Shown here one piece after another: positions 1 through 5,082 of a DNA stretch of 5,288 nucleotides (within the stretch, counting starts at the first letter, position 1; the number at the start of each line of letters is the position of its first letter). A program made the translations under genes and the position numbers. This DNA is from Chitinophagaceae bacterium UBA2789 (lineage in GTDB: Bacteria; Bacteroidota; Bacteroidia; Chitinophagales; Chitinophagaceae), in assembly GCA_002352145.1 (NCBI GenBank), contig DEHX01000143.1, positions 5,054 through 10,341 on the forward strand, given 5' to 3'. The notes beneath the pieces are model-generated. The model did not search any database. It was not told the origin of the DNA and saw only the letters and a list, made by a program, of their open reading frames with translations.

Positions 1-1620
1 GACTGGCAGTCGCAGTCGGATACAGAAGTGCTGCTGCACCTGTATATACAACAGAAAGAACGATGCCTGCCGCTGCTCGGTGGTTTTTTTGCTATTGCCA
101 TCTATGATGTGCAGGAGCATGAGTTGTTCCTGGCCCGTGACCGCTATGGCAAGAAACCTGTTTATTATCATCAATCACCTGCAGCATTTTTTGCCTTTGC
201 ATCAGAATTAAAGGCTTTGCAGGATTATGGTATCTCCAGGCAGTTAGATATGGCATCGCTGCAGCAATACCTGCAACTGAATTATATACCTGAGCCGTAT
301 TCTATTTATAAAGATGTGAAGAAACTGCGGCCGGGTCATTATATGAAGATTAAGGCAGGCGTTGCGGCTGAACATGCTTATTACGAATTAGACTGGCGCA
401 GGACAGATACAACTATTTCTTATCAGGCAGCCTGTAACCAATTAGAGCAATTAATGGATGCATCGGTACAGGGAAGGATGATCAGCGATGTGCCCTTAGG
501 CGCTTTTTTAAGCGGAGGAATTGATTCTTCCGTAGTGGTAGCGCTGGCCAGCCGTTATACACAGCAGTTAAATACTTTTTCGATTGGCTATAAAGACCAT
601 CCCTTTTTTGATGAAACGAAGTATGCGCAATTAGTAGCCAAAAAGTATAACACCAGGCATACTGTTTTTTCGTTGACCAACAATGATTTCCTGGAGCATA
701 TTGATGCGGTGATGAACAGCATTGATGAACCTTTTGCTGATTCATCGGCTATACCGGTATATATACTGAGTAAGCATACCCGGAGCGCCGTTACAGTAGC
801 TTTATCCGGTGATGGCGGTGATGAAGTGTTTGCCGGGTATAATAAACATGCGGCAGAATTACGGATGCGCCGTCGTTCGTTGCTGAATAGTGCTGTTAAA
901 GCAGGGGGACCATTATGGAAATTATTGCCGCAGTCGAGGAATAGCAAATTGACCAATCTGTTCCGGCAGCTGAACCGTTTTGCGGAGGGAGCAAAACTGG
1001 ATGTGAAAGAACGTTACTGGCGGTGGGCGGGGTTTATGGACGAGACTTCATCAAGCCGAATGATAGTATGGGATGAACTCACCCTTCCACAGGCTCAAGG
1101 TGAAATTCTTAACAGAAAAAAAGACATCCTTTACAGGCTAGAAGTAGGCGAGGCAATGGAAGATTTCCTGGCAACGGATATGGGGCTGGTGCTGCTGAGT
1201 GATATGCTGGTGAAGGTGGACCGGATGAGTATGGCCAACAGCCTGGAAGTGCGGAGTCCTTTCCTTGACCACAAGGTGGTTGATTTTGCTTTTTCGTTAC
1301 CTACTTCCTATAAGATTGATAAGGGAATGAAGAAGAAGATTGTGCAGGATACTTTTCGGAAATATTTACCGGCAGAACTGTATAACCGTCCCAAGCATGG
1401 TTTTGAGATTCCGCTGCTTGACTGGTTCCGCAAAGAACTCAAGGGAAAGATCACGGATGATCTGCTTAATGACCGGTTTGTGGAGGAACAGGGATTGTTT
1501 AATGCGGAAGAAGTGAGAAGGCTGAAGCAACGATTGTTTTCTTCCAATCCCGGTGATGCACATGCTACGGTGTGGGCATTGATGGTGTTTCAGCACTGGT
1601 GGAAAAGAAATACAGGTTGA
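1..1620 (+). CDS. asnB: Asparagine synthase (glutamine-hydrolysing), 5' truncated by window edge
   Basis: Class II glutamine amidotransferase of the AsnB type, which moves ammonia from glutamine to a carboxylate activated by ATP (aspartate, or in polysaccharide loci often a uronic acid). The frame is open from base 1 and already reads the family motif SDTEVLLHLY at codons 18-27, so the GTG at 28 is not a start. About 85-90 N-terminal residues, including the catalytic Cys2, lie outside (inferred from the usual 600-640 aa length; 539 codons are here). Codons 28-60 finish the glutaminase domain (GGFFAIAIYD, LARDRYGKKPVYY). The synthetase domain has the PP-loop SGGIDSS at codons 171-177, SGDGGDEVFAGY from about codon 269 (near 805-840), DRMSMANSLEVRSPFLDH (near 1220-1272) and RPKHGFEIP (near 1388-1413). 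The stop is TGA at 1618. A glycosyltransferase and a CpsB-type phosphatase follow on the same strand, so amidation of a sugar acid is as likely as free asparagine synthesis; sequence alone cannot separate these. Confidence 0.95.
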   Translation, partial: DWQSQSDTEVLLHLYIQQKERCLPLLGGFFAIAIYDVQEHELFLARDRYGKKPVYYHQSPAAFFAFASELKALQDYGISRQLDMASLQQYLQLNYIPEPYSIYKDVKKLRPGHYMKIKAGVAAEHAYYELDWRRTDTTISYQAACNQLEQLMDASVQGRMISDVPLGAFLSGGIDSSVVVALASRYTQQLNTFSIGYKDHPFFDETKYAQLVAKKYNTRHTVFSLTNNDFLEHIDAVMNSIDEPFADSSAIPVYILSKHTRSAVTVALSGDGGDEVFAGYNKHAAELRMRRRSLLNSAVKAGGPLWKLLPQSRNSKLTNLFRQLNRFAEGAKLDVKERYWRWAGFMDETSSSRMIVWDELTLPQAQGEILNRKKDILYRLEVGEAMEDFLATDMGLVLLSDMLVKVDRMSMANSLEVRSPFLDHKVVDFAFSLPTSYKIDKGMKKKIVQDTFRKYLPAELYNRPKHGFEIPLLDWFRKELKGKITDDLLNDRFVEEQGLFNAEEVRRLKQRLFSSNPGDAHATVWALMVFQHWWKRNTG

Positions 1621-1663
1621 GGGGTTTAGTGTTGAGGAGTTGAACGGTTGAGGATGGTTGAGG
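1616..1663 (+). repeat. Four GTTGAGG copies after asnB
   Basis: GTTGAGG occurs at 1616-1622, 1631-1637, 1647-1653 and 1657-1663, with start-to-start steps of 15, 16 and 10 bases. The first copy contains the asnB stop codon. The stretch is rich in G and T on this strand and shows no open frame of note. Related words follow the next two genes (see 2984 and 3766). Function unknown; it may be a degenerate intergenic repeat family. Confidence 0.6.
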
Positions 1664-1670
1664 GGTTAAA

Positions 1671-1738
1671 TGTCAGTCTGAGCTTGTCGAAGACTGATGA
1701 CTGAGAAGTTTGCATGCTTCGACAGGCTCAGCATGACA
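1671..1738. repeat. REPIN-like palindromic element: two REP hairpins in inverted orientation
   Basis: Two 26-base arms (1671-1696 and 1713-1738) are imperfect reverse complements separated by 16 bases. Each arm is itself a hairpin. The left has stem CAGTCT/AGACTG (1674-1679 with 1691-1696) and an 11-base loop GAGCTTGTCGA. The right has stem CATGCT/AGCATG (1713-1718 with 1730-1735) and loop TCGACAGGCTC. The loops are complementary except for one base. The arms differ mainly in the stems, and each stem stays self-paired. This is the layout of REPINs, which RAYT (REP-associated tyrosine transposase) proteins are thought to move. I recall the core GAGCTTGTCGAAG as frequent between genes in Bacteroidota. 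No RAYT gene is in the window. The element may also affect read-through from asnB into the glycosyltransferase gene. Confidence 0.75.
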
Positions 1739-1771
1739 AATTGCAAAGGTGATATAAGTTGAATATTATTT

Positions 1772-2971
1772 ATGCCAAGAGTATTACGGATATTGAATCG
1801 TTTGATTGTAGGAGGGCCGTTGCTGAATGCCTCGTACCTGACGAAATACATGGAACCGGAGTTTGAAACGATGCTGGTAGTGGGAGAGAAAGAGTCGCAT
1901 GAGAAAGATGCGAGTTATTTCACTGACCAGTTAGGTATCAAACCAGTGTATGTGCCTGAGATGGGCCGGTCCATCAGTCCACTGAAAGATTATGGTGCTT
2001 ACAAAAAAATAAAACAACTGATCCGGGAGTTTAAACCGGATATTGTGCATACCCATGCGGCCAAGCCGGGAGCTATCGGCAGGATGGCAGCGGCTGCCAT
2101 GAAGGTGCCGGTGATTGTACATACCTATCATGGCCATGTGTTTCATTCTTATTTCAATTCAGCCAAGACAAGGGCATTTATTGGCATTGAACGGTACTTA
2201 GGAAAAAGATCAAATGCTATCATTGCGATCAGTGAACAGCAACATAAGGAACTGGTAACTGATTACCGTATTGCACCTGCTGAGAAGTTTCGCATTGTTC
2301 CGCTGGGATTAGACCTGGATAAGTTTGCCAGCGGTAATGATGAGAAAAGAAAATCATTTCGTTCCTCATATGGAATACCTGATGATACTATTGTGATCAC
2401 CATTACCGGAAGGATGGTGCCGGTGAAGAACCATGAGCTGTTCTTACAGGGTATTTCCTACCTGCTTCAGCATTCCCCGAAGAAGATCAAGGCTTTTATT
2501 GTAGGTGACGGAGAAACAAGAACTGCTATGGAATCAAGGGCAAAGGACCTGGGTATCGGTTTTTCTACGGAGAAAGACAACTTGCATGATGAACCATTGG
2601 TATTTACATCGTGGCGTAGTGATATTGATGTAATCAATGCCGGTTCTGATATTATTACACTTACTTCTTTTAATGAAGGAACGCCGGTAAGCCTTATTGA
2701 AGCACATGCAGCAGGTAAACCGGTAGTATCGACAAGGGTGGGTGGTATTGAAGCTGTAGTGGATGAAAAAATAACGGGCTTTTTGTCGAATATCAATGAT
2801 GTGCAGGGATATTGTGATAACCTGATGGAACTGGTGAACAATGATATACTGCGGCAGCAATTTGGTGAAGTGGCTTCGGCAAAAGTGAAAGAGAAATACA
2901 GTTACCAGCGGCTGGTGAGGGATATGAAGGGATTGTATTGGGATTTGCTGAAAACGAAAGGCTTAGGTTAA
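1772..2971 (+). CDS. Glycosyltransferase family 4 (GT-B fold)
   Basis: A 399-residue retaining glycosyltransferase of the GT4 (Glycos_transf_1) type, expected in the cytoplasm or at the inner membrane face, adding a sugar from a nucleotide donor to a growing lipid-linked glycan. The N-terminal Rossmann half opens with a glycine loop (NRLIVGGP, residues 9-16) and has DIVHTHAAKPGAIGR (90-104) and TYHGHVF (118-124). The C-terminal half has GRMVPVKNHELFL (213-225, with the Arg and Lys that usually bind donor phosphate), VGDG (244-247) and the E-x7-E signature NEGTPVSLIEA (301-311; Glu302 and Glu310). No signal peptide or membrane segment is visible. ATG at 1772 is chosen because it gives the family's normal N-terminus and an in-frame TGA lies just upstream at 1760. 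The leader is AT-rich with no Shine-Dalgarno sequence, as usual in Bacteroidota. It sits 151 bases after asnB, across the REPIN-like element, and 44 bases before the phosphatase gene. Donor and acceptor sugars cannot be told from sequence. Confidence 0.93.
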   Translation: MPRVLRILNRLIVGGPLLNASYLTKYMEPEFETMLVVGEKESHEKDASYFTDQLGIKPVYVPEMGRSISPLKDYGAYKKIKQLIREFKPDIVHTHAAKPGAIGRMAAAAMKVPVIVHTYHGHVFHSYFNSAKTRAFIGIERYLGKRSNAIIAISEQQHKELVTDYRIAPAEKFRIVPLGLDLDKFASGNDEKRKSFRSSYGIPDDTIVITITGRMVPVKNHELFLQGISYLLQHSPKKIKAFIVGDGETRTAMESRAKDLGIGFSTEKDNLHDEPLVFTSWRSDIDVINAGSDIITLTSFNEGTPVSLIEAHAAGKPVVSTRVGGIEAVVDEKITGFLSNINDVQGYCDNLMELVNNDILRQQFGEVASAKVKEKYSYQRLVRDMKGLYWDLLKTKGLG

Positions 2972-2983
2972 TATTGAGGTTTA

Positions 2984-2996
2984 GATTAAGGTTAAG
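2984..2996 (+). repeat. Intergenic word GATTAAGGTTAAG
   Basis: This 13-base word lies 12 bases after the glycosyltransferase stop, in a 44-base spacer made largely of TTAAG/TTGAGG-like words. It matches the word after the next gene (3766-3779) except at one position (A versus G). No terminator hairpin is seen here, so the glycosyltransferase and phosphatase genes are probably co-transcribed. Confidence 0.45.
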
Positions 2997-3015
2997 AATA
3001 TTAAGATCCTGATTA

Positions 3016-3759
3016 ATGTTGTTTTTTAGAAATAAGAAAGCTAAGGAGCTGGTGGATTATGGCTTTATTGCTGTGGATATGCATTCGCACCTGCTGCCCG
3101 GAATTGATGATGGTTCGCCTGATATGACTACCTCACTGGAACTAATCAAAGGGATGCAGTCACTGGGCTATTCAAAACTGGTCACCACACCGCATATTTT
3201 GTCGGATATGTATCCCAATACCCGGGAGGGCATATTGGCCAAACTGGTTGAGGTACGGCAAGCGATGCGTGAAGCTGGAATGAATGCTGAGCTACATGCA
3301 GCAGCTGAATATTTCCTGGATGATCATGTGGCCGGATTGCTCAAGAACAAAGAACCCTTACTTACGATCCATGCTAATTGGGTACTCTGCGAATTTTCCC
3401 TTGCATTCCCATCGCATAGCTTAAAGGATATCCTGTTTGAGTTGCAGATGCAAGATTATCAGCCGGTGATTGCCCACCCGGAGCGTTATATTTATTTACA
3501 GCAGTCAAAAGATTTTTATGACGAGCTGAAAGCAACCGGTTGTTTGTTCCAATTAAATGTGCTGGCGTTGGCCGGTCATTATGGAAAGGCCGTGCAGGAA
3601 CTTGCACAATACCTGGTCAGGAAAGGATATTATGATTTGCTTGGAACGGATTTGCATCATTTCAAGCACCTGGAGGCATTGAGTGATGCCGGATTGGTTA
3701 CGCAGTTGAGAAAGTTAGTTGATACTGGTAAGATCAGGAATGGGGAGATGGTGGGGTGA
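3016..3759 (+). CDS. CpsB/YwqE-type PHP-domain tyrosine-protein phosphatase
   Basis: A 247-residue metal-dependent phosphatase of the PHP superfamily (CpsB/CapC/YwqE family). Known members remove phosphate from the tyrosine-rich tail of the polysaccharide co-polymerase kinase (Wzc/CpsD type) and so control capsule or exopolysaccharide export. Metal-site motifs are in the family order: VDMHSHLLPGIDDG (residues 20-33; His23, His25, Asp31), TTPHI (57-61; His60), AAEYFLDD (96-103; Glu98), IAHPERY (152-158; His154 and Arg157, the conserved family arginine) and GTDLHH (210-215; Asp212, His214). Length is usual for the family, and there is no signal peptide, which fits cytoplasmic action. ATG 3016 leaves a short basic N-terminus (FFRNKK) before the PHP domain, often seen in Bacteroidota members. 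The partner kinase is not in the window; upstream of asnB is the natural place to look. This is the last gene before the terminator at 3881. Confidence 0.92.
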   Translation: MLFFRNKKAKELVDYGFIAVDMHSHLLPGIDDGSPDMTTSLELIKGMQSLGYSKLVTTPHILSDMYPNTREGILAKLVEVRQAMREAGMNAELHAAAEYFLDDHVAGLLKNKEPLLTIHANWVLCEFSLAFPSHSLKDILFELQMQDYQPVIAHPERYIYLQQSKDFYDELKATGCLFQLNVLALAGHYGKAVQELAQYLVRKGYYDLLGTDLHHFKHLEALSDAGLVTQLRKLVDTGKIRNGEMVG

Positions 3760-3765
3760 GGATAA

Positions 3766-3779
3766 GATTAAGGTTGAGG
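3766..3779 (+). repeat. Intergenic word GATTAAGGTTGAGG
   Basis: This word starts seven bases after the phosphatase stop. It matches 2984-2996 except at one base and ends in the GTTGAGG unit found four times after asnB. It thus links the repeat words that follow three consecutive genes. Confidence 0.45.
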
Positions 3780-3804
3780 CTGAAGGTGGTTTAATATGGT
3801 TGCC

Positions 3805-3817
3805 CTTCTACAAGCTC
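3805..3817 (-). repeat. Degenerate solitary REP core
   Basis: CTTCTACAAGCTC is the reverse complement of the left REPIN core (GAGCTTGTCGAAG, 1680-1692) with one change. It is flanked by TGCC (3801-3804) and GGCA (3822-3825), which could form a short stem, so it may be a decayed single REP. The rest of the 179-base gap 3760-3938 holds only the repeat word at 3766, G-rich sequence and the terminator at 3881. Confidence 0.4.
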
Positions 3818-3880
3818 CCACGGCATTTGTCGGGGCAGGCAGGGTGACAGGGGTTGAAAGGGCCGGGTTTTACTTTTTTG

Positions 3881-3916
3881 AAAAAGTTCAGTCAATTTTG
3901 GCTGAACTTTTTTTTT
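3881..3916 (+). terminator. Strong intrinsic terminator ending the polysaccharide unit
   Basis: The left arm 3881-3894 (AAAAAGTTCAGTCA) pairs with 3899-3912 (TGGCTGAACTTTTT) in a 14-pair stem with one G-T wobble and a 4-base loop ATTT. A run of nine T follows from 3908 to 3916. The five A at the base of the left arm could give weaker termination on the other strand. It lies 121 bases after the phosphatase stop and only 22 bases before the ATG of the MerR gene. Confidence 0.88.
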
Positions 3917-3938
3917 GGCCGGTTGTAACTATGCTATT

Positions 3939-4817
3939 ATGAATGCATTTACCATCAAAGACCTGGAAAACCTTTCTGGTATAAAAGCCCATACGATCCG
4001 TATCTGGGAACAGCGGTACAATTTTTTAAAGCCCCAGCGTACCACTACCAACATCCGCTACTACAGCAATGATGAATTAAAGACAATTCTGAATATTGCA
4101 TTGCTCAATAAATACGGGTTTAAAATATCCCATATTGACCGTATGGACCACCAGGAGATACAGCAACGGATACTTTCTCTGGGAGATCCGAAGGCCATTC
4201 AGGAACGTATTATCAATGAGTTGGTGCAGGAGATGGTGGATATGAATATGGAGCGGTTTGAAAAAATCCTGAATAATTATATCGCTTCCCGGGGTATTGA
4301 AAGAACAGTAACGCAGATCATATTTCCTTTTTTAGAGAAAATCGGCATTTTATGGCTTACCGGGCATATCAATCCTGCACAGGAGCATCTTGTAACTAAT
4401 ATCATACGGCAGAAACTCATAGTGGCTATTGAGGGAACCATATCGCATATCAGCATGGATAAAACCTTTCTTTTGTTTTTACCGGAAGGAGAGCATCATG
4501 AACTTGGATTGCTGTATATGTATTACCTATTGAAGAACAGGGGTGCCAAGACCATTTACCTTGGTGCCAATGTACCGGTTAAAGATGTAGAGTATGTGAT
4601 CAATGCCAAAAAGCCCGATATTATTTTCATTCACCTGACAGCGACAGCTTCCAATTTCAATTTTGAGAAGTTTCTCACTAATGTTCAATTGCGTTTCGGA
4701 CAGGTGAAAACTATCATTTCCGGCCAGCTTACCCAGCATTATAAAAAAAGAATACCTCCCAATGTAGAGTTCAAAAAGTCGCTGGGAGAGTTCATGGATT
4801 TTATATCCTCCATCTAG
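3939..4817 (+). CDS. MerR-family regulator with cobalamin-binding domain (CarH/LitR-like)
   Basis: A 292-residue transcription factor. Residues 1-70 form a MerR winged helix-turn-helix (FTIKDLENLSGIKAHTIRIWEQRY, then the wing around TTNIRYYS). Residues about 90-165 are the helical cobalamin-cap domain with the W-x9-EH motif (Trp139, Glu149, His150). Residues about 176-292 are a Rossmann-type B12-binding domain with E-x-H-x-x-G (Glu185, His187, Gly190), where His187 should be the lower axial cobalt ligand. In CarH and LitR, adenosylcobalamin drives repressor assembly on DNA and light breaks it. These motifs predict cobalamin binding here, though some relatives (CarA) act without it. The position equal to Thermus CarH His132, next to the Trp, is Leu140. 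ATG 3939 is preferred over TTG 3915, which lies in the terminator T run and adds eight non-conserved residues. It is followed by its own terminator and an ECF sigma gene whose promoter it may control. Confidence 0.9.
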   Translation: MNAFTIKDLENLSGIKAHTIRIWEQRYNFLKPQRTTTNIRYYSNDELKTILNIALLNKYGFKISHIDRMDHQEIQQRILSLGDPKAIQERIINELVQEMVDMNMERFEKILNNYIASRGIERTVTQIIFPFLEKIGILWLTGHINPAQEHLVTNIIRQKLIVAIEGTISHISMDKTFLLFLPEGEHHELGLLYMYYLLKNRGAKTIYLGANVPVKDVEYVINAKKPDIIFIHLTATASNFNFEKFLTNVQLRFGQVKTIISGQLTQHYKKRIPPNVEFKKSLGEFMDFISSI

Positions 4818-4950
4818 TATCATTATTGTTACAGCTTGTTTCTTGATTTAAAGATTCTTGAATGTACCGGCCTTCTGCAGGTAAACCGGCAGGGCGGGGT
4901 CGAGTGGTTTATGATTAATGAGTAAAGATTCAAGGGATTGAATTTTATTA
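4818..4950. other. Non-coding part of the MerR-sigma gap, no clear feature
   Basis: The whole gap 4818-5082 is 265 bases. Its first half, described here, has no convincing gene. It holds a repeated AAAGATTC (near 4850 and 4924) and a GC-rich patch near 4866-4890 in which CCGG and CCT could pair with AGG and CCGG as a weak hairpin. It is probably the 3' untranslated region of the MerR transcript. Confidence 0.5.
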
Positions 4951-4975
4951 AAAGCCTGGAAATCAGGCTTTTTTT
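4951..4975 (+). terminator. Intrinsic terminator after the MerR gene
   Basis: AAAGCCTG (4951-4958) pairs perfectly with CAGGCTTT (4964-4971) around a 5-base loop GAAAT. The T run covers 4969-4975 (seven T). It separates the MerR transcript from the sigma-factor gene, which therefore needs its own promoter. Confidence 0.88.
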
Positions 4976-4984
4976 GTTGGAAAC

Positions 4985-5024
4985 TATTTTGTTTAAAAAT
5001 TTTATCAATAAATTGAACAAAATA
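4985..5024. promoter_or_regulatory. Inverted repeat 1, candidate upstream operator
   Basis: TATTTTGTTTAA (4985-4996) and TTGAACAAAATA (5013-5024) are reverse complements at 11 of 12 positions, with 16 bases between. The core is TGTTTAA-N16-TTGAACA. It ends exactly where the predicted -33 element (TTTG, 5025-5028) begins. The same core and spacing recur at 5046-5075, which argues for a binding site rather than chance AT-rich symmetry. The neighbouring MerR-B12 protein is the obvious candidate ligand (inference). Confidence 0.6.
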
Positions 5025-5057
5025 TTTGGTTAATCGTCATTATTGTGTTTAATTTTA
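5025..5057 (+). promoter_or_regulatory. Candidate Bacteroidota-type promoter of the ECF sigma gene
   Basis: TTTG at 5025-5028 (-33 element), a 21-base spacer, then TAATTTTA at 5050-5057, matching the -7 consensus TAnnTTTG except at the last base. Reported spacing in this phylum is roughly 17-23 bases. The predicted start would be near 5063-5066, giving a leader of about 20 bases before ATG 5083. The -7 element overlaps the left arm of inverted repeat 2, which suits repression. Confidence 0.5.
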
Positions 5058-5077
5058 CACTTCAATTATTAAACACA
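5044..5077. promoter_or_regulatory. Inverted repeat 2, candidate operator over -7 and leader
   Basis: TGTGTTTAAT (5044-5053) and ATTAAACACA (5068-5077) are perfect 10-base reverse complements with 14 bases between. The inner core is TGTTTAA-N16-TTAAACA, the same spacing as repeat 1, and the two cores start 56 bases apart. The left arm overlaps the predicted -7 element, and the right arm ends five bases before the sigma-factor ATG. A protein bound here would block promoter opening or escape. Confidence 0.65.
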
Positions 5078-5082
5078 TACAT

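Noticed and set aside
28..30. GTG as start of the first gene
   Set aside because: The frame is open to base 1 and the nine codons before it belong to the conserved AsnB motif SDTEVLLHLY, so the gene begins outside the window.
588..956. Minus-strand open frame opposite asnB
   Set aside because: It lies wholly opposite conserved AsnB coding sequence and its translation has no recognisable domain; similar antisense frames at 482-745, 1308-1596, 2467-2860, 3374-3607 and 4527-4823 were dropped for the same reason.
1616..1663. GTTGAGG copies as a CRISPR array
   Set aside because: Units are 7 bases with 3-9 base gaps and no spacer structure, so this is a degenerate simple repeat.
1666..1851. Minus-strand 61-residue frame over the spacer and glycosyltransferase start
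   Set aside because: Its C-terminal half is only a translation of the REPIN palindrome and the rest is antisense to the glycosyltransferase gene.
3886..3907. GTTCA/TGAAC in the terminator stem as a third operator for the MerR protein
   Set aside because: It shares only the GTTCA core, and its half-site centres are 17 bases apart rather than 23; the long stem, small loop and nine-T tail explain it as a terminator.
3915..3938. TTG at 3915 as start of the MerR gene
   Set aside because: It lies in the terminator T run and would add eight residues (MAGCNYAI) with no match to MerR N-termini; ATG 3939 gives a standard start.
4866..4890. GC-rich hairpin after the MerR gene as a small RNA or riboswitch
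   Set aside because: Pairing is short and interrupted, and no B12-box or other known riboswitch pattern is seen.
4829..5020. Minus-strand 63-residue frame in the MerR-sigma gap
   Set aside because: It runs through the terminator and inverted repeat 1, has AT-driven composition (many Asn, Leu, Ile, Lys), and shows no domain.
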